Below are positions 50,161-59,803 of a stretch of DNA of 64,000 nucleotides, in pieces. The stretch is from Arthrinium phaeospermum (Eukaryota > Ascomycota > Sordariomycetes > Amphisphaeriales > Apiosporaceae). Below the pieces are notes generated by a model that worked only from the letters and a program-made list of their open reading frames with translations, searched no databases and was not told where the DNA came from. The stretch lies in the NCBI GenBank assembly GCA_006503535.1, contig QYRS01000003.1, positions 1,736,001 to 1,800,000 on the forward strand. The letters run 5' to 3'. Both the position numbers and the translations under genes were made by a program. Positions within the stretch are counted from its first letter, which is position 1. Each line of letters begins with the position of its first letter.

Positions 50161-50878
50161 CTCTCTCTCCTCGTCCCCTCTCTCATATATTGCTATTCTG
50201 CCTGTATTTGAAGACAAAAGAGTCGTTATATCTCGCCGACGCTCCTTGTTGTACAACTACCAGTTCCAGCGACACTTCCTTCCTGCACTGCTTTAAGCGA
50301 CTTTGATCCACTCCTCCACCTGCAGCAGCCAACGGTAGCATTTCCAGCTCCCGCACCAGCTACAGACAGGATTTCAGCATTTGCTTCAGCCCAGCGAAAA
50401 CTTGCAGCCGCCGTACCTGGCATTGCCATCTCGTTCCAAGACAACGACAATAATCCAGCTCTTTTTTAAGACCTCATAATCCATCTGGCTCCCGAGACTA
50501 GACTTGCGCGACCCTCGCCAAAAAGCCGACCTCCCAGCAACTATACACAACAACAATACTTTGGTCTGCTGTCTCATATTCACGAGCTTTCGGAACAGCC
50601 TCAGCAACCGACAACCTCCTCACGTCCAAAATACCAACCGGTGCAGATCAAATCCTCCTTCGGATATATATCTTGGTCCTCATCCGCCCTCGACGCCTTC
50701 GGAGCTGATATCATCCATTAATTGGCATACACACCCGTCGCCATTGGCTACCACCTCCCATTTCAGCACTCTTACTGAAAGTAGCCTGCTACCCGACAAC
50801 GCAGAAACCCCTGCACCTGCAGCATCATCGCCTCTTAACCTCGCCCAATCCTAACCCACGGCATCCCGCGCCTCCAAG
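50161..50878 (+). other. Putative ATG-free 5' leader exon
   Basis: A pyrimidine-rich, CAAC-rich stretch typical of fungal transcript leaders. I found no ATG on the plus strand from about 49990 to 50878, whereas the following intron (50879-51137) contains several. It ends at CCAAG|GTACAT. The next exon begins after TTTGTTTCAG at 51138, with a TTGCTGAC branch-like site just upstream. The true 5' end is not known; 50161 is chosen at the start of the CT run. Confidence 0.5.
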
Positions 50879-51164
50879 GTACATATCTTCTACGTCGCAC
50901 TACGAAGCCTAAATTTGTGAGTCATGCCACACACCTGAGAGAGATGACTACATTTCTCTCCCCCTTTGCTCTGTTTGGCCCTCGGTCACTCCCCTGCCAC
51001 CGGGCCTCGCAATCCTGGTGATAGGGGAATGGCACCAATGCCTTCCACTGCACGGCTTCCCTGCGATCCGGATCCCGATATAAGGTTGCATGTGCACTTT
51101 GTTGGAGTAATGTTTGCTGACCATGACTTTGTTTCAGCAACCCACATCCCGCATACAGATCACC

Positions 51165-51263
51165 ATGTTTGACTCCGAGTTGCAAAGCTTCGCCAACATG
51201 GGCCGCGGTGCATACGACACAACTGGAGTGCCCAAGCCTCCTCCCCGGCCCAAGCCATCCTAA
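51165..51263 (+). CDS. Putative 32-residue peptide gene with long spliced leader
   Basis: The first AUG of the inferred spliced transcript is at 51165 in a strong fungal context (TCACCATG). It opens a 32-codon frame that begins MFDSELQSFANMGRG and ends in the proline-rich PKPPPRPKPS before TAA at 51261. About two thirds of the codons end in G or C, like the clear genes of this window and unlike the sequence after the stop. No signal peptide or membrane segment is visible. The tail contains PxxP patterns that could bind SH3-type domains. The upstream in-frame sequence in the leader is closed by a stop at 50852, so this ATG is the natural start. I do not recognise the peptide. The alternative is a long non-coding RNA with a chance short frame. 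Confidence 0.5.
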   Translation: MFDSELQSFANMGRGAYDTTGVPKPPPRPKPS

Positions 51264-54200
51264 GAGTCCCAATTGCATGCACTTTATGAGCAATTTGGAC
51301 CAATGCGATCACGACTCTGGCTTTACTACGCTACGCCTAATACGAGGGACCTGGCCAACCCTCACTTTGTCGAATATATCGCAACACCAGCAACAACTCC
51401 ACCTACGCGAGTGTTGGCGTGCCCGCTCCGAATGGTGGAGTGTGCTCGCTAGTGCTTTAATCGCTTGCGCTTCGACTGTACAACAACTTTTTGACTGCAA
51501 CGTCAGTACGCCGATATACCTTTAATGCACCATCTTCCGATCCGATACGATATACACTACTTCGGCTCGCCGCCGCCTCGATGCAGCAGGGAATGAGACG
51601 CTATATCTCACACGCTCTGCACTTTCGAACCACTTGGACTTGTTTTTCACCACGGCGTTACTCTTAGACTGGAAACGGCATCGGGTTTCATTTTATTTTT
51701 GGCCACACCTCAGGGTCTTGGGAGTTTGCGTAAATGGCGCCTTCCCGATCAGCACGCCTCGGAGCCCTGTGCCACGGAGTCCACGGCTCTTGCGAGAGCT
51801 ACAGAGGCAATACTCTGTGCACCCCCCGGCTACTGCGGCGCACCACGATTGGCCCTCGCCCCTGATAGTGGCCTCTTCCGCGCATGTCACACGTTTTAAT
51901 ACCCCTTTTCAGTTCAGCACATGAATTGGTTTTTATGGTTGTGGACACAGCACACAATGATTGGAATTTTTTTGGGGATATCCCCCTTTTTGCGACGGTT
52001 TTCTGGTACGGTTTACACAAAAGGGAACTGGGCTGGGAAAAGAATCTCGGATTGGATCGCATATAGACTTTGATTTTTCTGCTTGTTTCTCTTTTTGTAC
52101 CCACTAACACCCACCCAGATCTCTTCACAGAGACTGGGTATTCGGATGGTGGCATGTCTGTACTCATATTGCTTGGTTTGGGTTACCAGATACGTTTCTG
52201 GACTGATCGCCATTGTCGTTTGGACACCTGTACAATGTGTGTGGCAAGGAATTGGGAGGAAGAGCGACCCTGATTCAACAAGCGATTTTCATTTCATGTT
52301 TCGAGGGTTGTCAGCCGTGTGGTTGGTCGCTGGGCTGGCACCCAGGTTGATGAAGATACCCCCTGGTTTAGAGAGTATAGCGAAGAGCGCACCGATCGAT
52401 ACCTAGAGAGAGAATTAAGGAACCAATTACATTTTCACATATATTGCAAGCAAACATGGCCCAAGTGACTGAAGTGACGAGAGTTAGATAGTAGTTTATG
52501 AGCAAGCGTCCTTCCATTCAAAGAGCAATGTGGGAAAATCTACCGCCACGCCGCCAGGGGTAAGTAGTGTTTGCTTCTTTCCTATAGGTTACCAGGAATT
52601 TGGTTGGAAAGATTTCAGCTTCAGAACGTCACCAATCGCATCCCCATTTCAGGTCTATGGTGCCCAAGCAACAATAGCAAACAGAAGATTTTTTTTTTTT
52701 TCGCGACACCAATGGGGGAAAACAAACAAGACTTTTGCAAGAGATCCGAGCGTGGAGGGGCAAACAGGATACGCCCATCACAATTGATCGCATCCCTTCC
52801 TCGAAGACGGATAGAGTTCCCTGACGTGCGCATTGTGCAAGCATCCCTCTCTCAGACAGCTACCTACATGAGACAAAAATAGAGACATGCATAGGCAATT
52901 GGCCCACGGCACCCATCTGCATATGGTGGGATAAGATTTCATCTCGCGCGATCTAAGGGGGAAAAAGAAACGAATCCCACTCAAGAAGCATCAATATTCG
53001 AAACTCAAAAAACGACCGGTTGCGCAAATCTGTCATATTTTCCTCTGCTCCTCAACCAAAGATTGATTGCACCCTCCGCTACCGCCATCGCATTCTTTTT
53101 CCTTTTTTATTTCTGGGCTCCCGCACCTTGAGGCGACAGAGACGGCGCAGCAATCTCGCGTCGCCGAGAGAGCGAGCCCATGGGCAGACAACCCAAATAA
53201 AAAAAAAAAAAAAAATGAGGACGGACCTGCTTCCACTTCGGCTCGGTTATTTAGATCCGATCGCCCTGGCTTTTGTTTTCGACCATGAGGCATTGAATCG
53301 CTCAATGCTCTCCCCCATTCCAGCCAGTTTAGGTCACTTGTCTACACACATTTGTCGGTGTTAAGGGATAGAGCCTACATGCCTACTGGCTAAGGTTAGG
53401 AGGGGGGCTTCGAGCCAACTGCGAGGCTAATGCAAGGTTAATAAGGAGCGCATGATCATGATTCCCGGAAACCGTTCTCTCGGGTCGCTACAACGAGAGC
53501 TGACTTGAAGAGGAAAGGCGGCAGGGCGGCAGCAAGTCCGCTACCGCTAAAAAGTTGGAGGCACTTGTCAGGCACGCCGCTAAAGCCCAAGTATCAAATG
53601 TAGATGCCATGTACATTGCAGCCAGGGTCAGATCCAGGGCCAGGGCCAGGGGGAAGGGGGAGGGAGAGACGAGAAGAAGAAAGGAAACAAAGCCATGGAA
53701 GAAAAAACTCTTCAAACTATAGCAGGCCGCTGATATACAATGGATTGATTGATGAATTGCTTTGCCCTTCTTACATCCGTGCCATCAGTCATTATTATCA
53801 CATCCGACATACCGTTGCACTCCAGGTCAGCTTCGGTATCAGTTAGATTCAAAGAGGTGGTATCAAATGTATATAGGTTGGGTTCGGATGCGTGACCGGA
53901 ACCATCCGCCCAGCTAGGCCCGAATCGAGAAGTCATCGTCGTACCTTCTACTTGGAGCAGGAGGAGTCGTCGTCCCCTTGGCCCTAGAGCCTGCCTAGGC
54001 ACCCGACTTCTTCGTCTTCTTCCAACTTGTTCACCTCCGACCCCCCTGATCAACATCATTACGGGTGATATACCAGCCAATGCCCTAACACCTTGCACCC
54101 TGCGCTAACCACCTTCCTACTTCTTCGAGAAGAAACAAACAGACGAAAGCAGCATGGTGTCAATTTGACCACTTCCCCACAGTCCATCCCTGATCATCAC

Positions 54201-55263
54201 CATCATCTTTTTTTGCCCAGTTGCCGATGACTCGTAATCCCGGCGCAATCATACCTTTTCAAACTTTCTGTTGGACCACCACACACCACACACAGGTTGC
54301 CGGGTAGCGATCCCGCTTGGTAGCTTATTTAGTTTTTTTTTCCTTCTCTGCCTCGTCATTTCGTTCTTTCTGCGTCTGTTTGCGACGCCGCCAGATCAGA
54401 CCTATTAATTGATGGCATACGGGATCGGAAATGCAAGCAGCCCAATGCGCCACCTCGCCGATTGATGCAGGTACGGGCTGGGCTGGCCCTGATCGGGTAC
54501 TTTTTCCCCTTTACTTTTGCGCTTGGTCTACAATCTACCTGGCGAACTAGGTACATACCTACCAACCTGACATCCAAACCAAATTGTCGAGGAGCCGAGC
54601 CGATGCGCCGCGCCGCGTCGTCTCCCAAATGGAAGTGATCCATCAATCTGAGCGGATGTCAGGAACCACGTACCGGTACGTACAAAGTACTGGAGGTACA
54701 GCGGCGCTACCTCCGCAATATCGCACATGGAAATTTACCTACCAGACCTACATTACATTTCCAAATGTAATATGTACCGTACCTCTCCGGCTCTCTTCTC
54801 TGCAGTCCCGCCTTACCTACCTACCTACTTATGGACAAACGAGCTCGCATGGTTCCGCCACGGGGAAGCGGTTGTGTCCCTTGGCGGATTTTTGGGAGGC
54901 AGGGATTATTTTGCTTCACGTTCGCCGTCTCATCCCCGGCTCGTATTTTCCAGCCAATCTGTGTGTGCGTGCGTACGTGTGCGTGGGAGATGGTTATCTT
55001 GCTTGTGTGATGACTCGACGTAATTGTGCGCCCTCCCTCATTCCCGGAGTAATTTGACTAAACGGGCGAACGAATGGGTGTTGGTCCTCCCAGCAGGGTG
55101 GCAGTTGGGTACCGGCTGTGAAGCTACTGCACGCCCTTTACCAGCCAGCCCTGAAATAGAAACAGCAAAAAGATGGCCGTTCCAACCAGATAACCCAATC
55201 AGCGTTGGTCCTCCCTCTCAGGTGTGTACAATCTTTTTCTTTTCTCTTCTCGTGTGGGGGCGA

Positions 55264-55284
55264 CGGCGGCGGCGGCGGCGGCGG
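55264..55284 (+). repeat. (CGG)7 trinucleotide repeat
   Basis: Seven perfect CGG units in non-coding sequence. Confidence 0.95.
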
Positions 55285-56216
55285 CGATGTCCTTTGCCTT
55301 CTTATCGTTGATATCCTTGAATGTTATTGACCACGGCAAACAATGCGGTTGTCAGCTCTCAACTGCCTCTGGGACCGAAGTTATCTGACACTCGTACGCC
55401 AGGTCAGCCATGACAATTGTTTTTCGCAACTTCCGCATTAGTAAAGTGTAAGATGCGTAAGCTGACGCATATGTCATCTCATCCCTTGGGCAGGGAGATG
55501 GTTGCAGCGTGGGGTGATGATGGTCCGGCCTCCCTCCCTCCTGGGCCGACCCCCCACGAATGCTTTCCTCCTGATACAGGTAGAGCAGAAGAAGGGGTCG
55601 CCAGTCCTACTCTGCTGGCCAGCCATCGGGACGCGCCCTATCTACGACCCATGCACAGCTAAGATTTAAAATCCCAGATCACCCTTCCCTGCACCACTCC
55701 AATCTTCCAGAAGCTTTCTGTCACCATCAAGCCCGCCCGGGGAACTCCGGCAGCCACCCTACTGTTGTGTCCAGTCCTGGCTCTTGTGTCATAGGGGTAT
55801 AGAAAATAAGGTCGGCGTAGATGAAACACGTGCTGTGCAACATCTGGTATATACGTCAAAATCCTGCCCTCAGTCAGATACGCCCGCCACCAGCTCCCAA
55901 CAATATTAGGTTATGCCGATGCCGATGCCGAACCCCCTGCGTGTGTGGGTGGCTACGTGTGTAGCTGCAAAGTAGGCATCAACCCTTCGCTGATCTTGCT
56001 ATGCTACTACCCGTTGGCTTAGGACAGAGAACAAATCAGGGCAAAACTATCGGAGAAGACGTAGTGCGACTCCACGAAAAGCTGACCATGATATCTAGCT
56101 TGCTCTAGTTATACGACTTTTTCTGCGCGTGCGCGTTCTTCTTCTATCAGCTCGTCTATTCTTCCTTTTTACCCGGCGGCCTGGTAATAATCTTCCGGTG
56201 CTGCTGGCGAGGCTGG

Positions 56217-56241
56217 CCCTGCCCTGCCCTGCCCTGCCCTG
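56217..56241 (+). repeat. (CCCTG)5 pentanucleotide repeat
   Basis: Five perfect CCCTG units in non-coding sequence. Confidence 0.95.
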
Positions 56242-56829
56242 CATTTGCAACCTGCATCTCCCGCAGATACGTCGTGTATGGTTCGACACGGGTTTCTGAT
56301 CGGATGAACGAACGCACATGCGCCAATCAAACCTCGAAGCGGGAGGGAGGACAGCATATGTGCATGTATGTGCGATCGGGAATGATTGATCGTTTTTCTT
56401 TCTCCTCTTGTATGATGTGAGACGCGAGATGGGAAAAAAGAGAAACGAGAAACAAAAGAAGAACGCCACCTACTGGAAAACCACGTGGAATTCCGAGTCT
56501 GCCGCACGCGCTGTCCGCACACGCCCCTCTTCGTGCCCTTGAGCTGCAGCGTTCGGCTGATATCCCGTGTTTTGCGTTTGTGGTTCTTTCATTTCATACG
56601 TATGCGGGTTCCCGGCCGAACGGCCTAGACCCCCTATATGTCGACCGCGACCAAGGGATCGCTCTATCGCTACACTAGCCTTGGGGGGGCGGGAGGACGA
56701 ACGGGTATGTAGCTTCGCCCCCTTCTCCCTCCCCAGCGGCAATCCATCGCAGAACCTCCACATATATATTTCTTATGCGGAACAAGTAAACGCAGGCAAC
56801 TGGGAGGCAAGGGTTACGTGCCGTGTGTG

Positions 56830-56849
56830 CGTTCGTTCGTTCGTTCGTT
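56830..56849 (+). repeat. (CGTT)5 tetranucleotide repeat
   Basis: Five perfect CGTT units followed by CGCT. Confidence 0.95.
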
Positions 56850-57855
56850 CGCTCGGGCGGGTACCTACTGGACATATGGGAAAAAGCAGGTACACCCGGA
56901 CCCCCTTCCGTTACGCCAACCGGAATGCCCCCCTTCTGCTCAGATCCGCCGCTGTGCATCAACGCCGAGAATGATCGCCATTACATTAGGGGGTACTTTT
57001 TTTCTATTCTTTTCTCGCGTCACTAAAGGATCTTCGGCTGTCAAGAAATCGAGATCGTCGGTACTGTGTGTGGCAAGGAACCCGACCGGCTACGTGACCC
57101 GGGAGGGCCAAAAGTTTTCGTACTAGATATGCACGTATTGATGCTGACGACTACTACGCTGCAGGCAGGCTATGGTCCGGCAGGCTGAAGAGTTTTCCGG
57201 CAAAGCTGATCTTTGCGCTAGAATTCGACTTGAATTAGGGCGTGGCACAAACACCCGCACTCATACACACATTTCATGGTCGATCTTTATGGTTTTTTGA
57301 GACTACGGGTTGCACATGGCGATGGTCAATGTAGCTCGTAGGAATACCTACTCTTGTATCAAACAGCAACCCGATGCTAGAGAGGAGAGGCCACGTCTGG
57401 TGATATGGGCAAGGGACAAACTCGCGGCTTTCAAGAGAGAAGTCGAGCCCCTATTCGCTATGAAACTGACTATGCGCATCAAGGTATGTTTATTGAAGGC
57501 TTTCTTCCAGATCCCCCTTGGGCATGTAGCAACGGGAAACCAGTGCCTTTTGACTACATATGAGTTAGGAGGGAGTTTGGTGAAGGGACAACTCAACAAG
57601 AAGACATGACTCCTTTGACTTGAGAATCAACCGTTGCAACATCGTTTGCAGTAGTAATCACTCAATATACATTCGTAGTTGTGTCTTGTAATTTCAGCAT
57701 TATATGCCAGTCTTCCCAACGCGATCTTGATGTCTATCAAATCAAATCTCAGAGTAAACGTCACTGGACACCACTGTTAGCTGTCTATATCACCATCAAC
57801 CAACACACCTGGGCCTAAGCCCCGTTCACTGATAGGGGGTATGTCGGTTTTTTAC

Positions 57856-59028
57856 TCACGTTCTCCGCACAAGCGGCATCTTCTGCCGCACCTGTTCCCA
57901 CTCGCCGAGGTCGATGTCCACCAGCCCCAGCTCGCCGACCGCCCCGTCCTCGGCCTCCAGCACCTCCTCGGAGGCGCCGCCGCCGCCGCCGGGGCCGACG
58001 TCTCGCACGCCCTTGAGCTCCACGACGACGCGGCCCCACGGGTCCACCACCATGCTCCGCCCGTAGCTCACCCGCCGGGTCCCCTCGCCGTGCCGCCCCA
58101 CCTGCGCCGCCGCGATAACCCAGCTCTGCGTCTCGATGGCGCGGCTCCGCAGCAGCACCTCCCAGTGCGCCCGCCCCGTCGGCACCGTGAAGGCCGACGG
58201 GTACAGCAGGATCTGCGCCGGCTCCTGGTGGTGGTGGTGCTGCTGCTGCTTCCGGGCCAGAGGCGGCTGGGTCAGGTACAGGGCCGCCTCGGGGAACCGC
58301 AGGTCGAAGCAGATGAGGCTGCCGATGCGGCCCAGGGCCGAGGGGAAGGGCGGCGTGAAGGCGGCGCCCGCCTGCGTGCTGGCCGACTCCCGCAGGGTCG
58401 CGTAGTCGAAGAGGTGCAGCTTGTCGTACGCGGCCTTGTCGTTCAGCGAGCCGTCCTCGTTGATCCAGATGGTGCGGTTGTAGAGTTTCGTCGTCGTCAC
58501 CGTCTCTGTTGTTGCCGTGCTGCTGCTTTCCGGTGACGGCTGCTGGGGCGCCGCGGTGAGCAAGGGGTTCACGACCGAGGACGGGGCGATGGCGGCCACG
58601 GGCACTGGGACGTGGATCCCGACGTGCACCGCGAGGGAGTGCTTGGCCGCCGCGGACTGGAGACCGGTCACGAAGGGGGAGCTGGCCACGGGTTTGGCGA
58701 GAGCGAGAGACTCGGCCCCGGAGGTGGCGATGTAGTCTGATGCCTCGGGCAGGAAGAGGACCTGGGTGTGGGGTAACGGTACTTAGTCAGCCGGTGGATA
58801 TGTTGGCATACTCGGGGTAGTGCCGCGTCCAGACGTCCATGAAGAGGCTCGATATTAGGGACAGACCTTTGCACCAGCAGCGGCCGCCTTGGAGACGAGC
58901 TTCACGCATTGCTCCAGGTTGTGCGCCATGGAGGCGGTTGAGCATATCTGCCCCACAGCCTGCTTCCGGTTAACGTCATTGCCTGACAAGGGAAAAAAAA
59001 CTGCCGGAATGCTCACTGCAATCGCCAT
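57856..59028 (-). CDS. NIT2: Carbon-nitrogen hydrolase, Nit2-like (deaminated glutathione amidase type)
   Basis: Three exons, 59028-59017 (12 nt, MAIA), 58959-58867 and 58761-57856, encode about 336 residues. The nitrilase-fold catalytic triad is visible: Glu41 in VLFLPEASDY, Lys149 in AYDKLHLFD and Cys186 in SLICFDLRFPE. The LPEASDY motif and overall layout resemble yeast Nit2 and mammalian Nit1, which repair deaminated glutathione; a different amide substrate cannot be excluded. Two inserts are unusual: a Ser/Thr/Pro-rich stretch at about residues 103-126 and a Gln/His run (KQQQHHHHQ) after the catalytic Cys. The first coding exon is tiny, but it restores a start codon directly before AVGQICST, the usual family N-terminus. 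The second intron begins with the less common donor GTCTGT. Confidence 0.88.
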
Positions 59029-59803
59029 GTTTAATAATTACAAGCCTTGAATATTGATATTCTAAGTGATATAGATGCCCGGATGTAGAGTCAACGTTGT
59101 GCACGGTGTATTTGGTTCGTCAAGTATCAAAGTGTCAAGGTTGTTGGGGCGTAACTGCACTCCGGCGATAAGGAGCCGAGCATTTCGGAGATCGGCGCCG
59201 CATCTTGGTAGTGGACCAGTCCGATACCGCCGATATTAAGCCTACGCCCATGCCATCTAGTCGAAGCCACACCCAGAAAGTATTACCTTGATGGGACCTA
59301 TTACGTCTGACACTTGCTTCCTGTTTGATGGGCTGTGCGCCTTGTTCGTTTCAGCAATACGTGGAGGGGAAGAGATGGGATGAATTCGCCCTAATTATAG
59401 GTTTCGCATTGTCGGTGGCTGCCCACAGACAAACCTCAATTTAGCTTCAGATACATAGCCTAAGATACCCTCGTAAAACAGATCAGCGCTTGGCATGTTC
59501 ACGAGGGTTTGACCAACGGTTTGACTGATCAGTGAAACGTCACGGTTGGGCCTGCCTTTCTGCAAGTCAATTGCATCTCTTTATCATTATAGTATGGCTG
59601 GAGTCGTTTTCGTGATTTGTACCCGTACAAGACTTGGCTGATTTAGAAAATGTTACATCCAACTGGGAGACCAAGGCGTGTGGAGGTTATTCCCCCTCGT
59701 AGAAGTGTGAAAGCTAGAGTATGTATCACCCCCGTCCGAACGCCAAACGCCGCTTGGCTTTTTTTTTTTCTCCTTCTTTCCATAGATCCACACCCCCTTC
59801 CCC
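59029..59803. other. Intergenic: Nit2-like promoter and Ysh1 3' flank
   Basis: 775 bp between two minus-strand genes. A poly-T run lies at 59760-59769, near the Ysh1 stop. No gene is seen. Confidence 0.5.

Larger units (their letters stand above)
51264..57855. other. Gene desert, right part
   Basis: 6.6 kb with no conventional gene. The first several hundred bases could be the 3' untranslated region of the short-ORF transcript. The remainder contains homopolymer runs (A at about 53199-53214) and several short tandem repeats listed separately. No RNA gene was recognised. Confidence 0.5.

Noticed and set aside
51169..51525. 118-codon frame overlapping the 32-codon ORF in another frame
   Set aside because: It starts with a non-ATG codon just after the strong ATG at 51165, and its composition is not gene-like.
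57841..58536. 231-codon plus-strand frame over the Nit2-like gene
   Set aside because: Antisense shadow of a GC-rich coding exon, with biased composition and no motifs.
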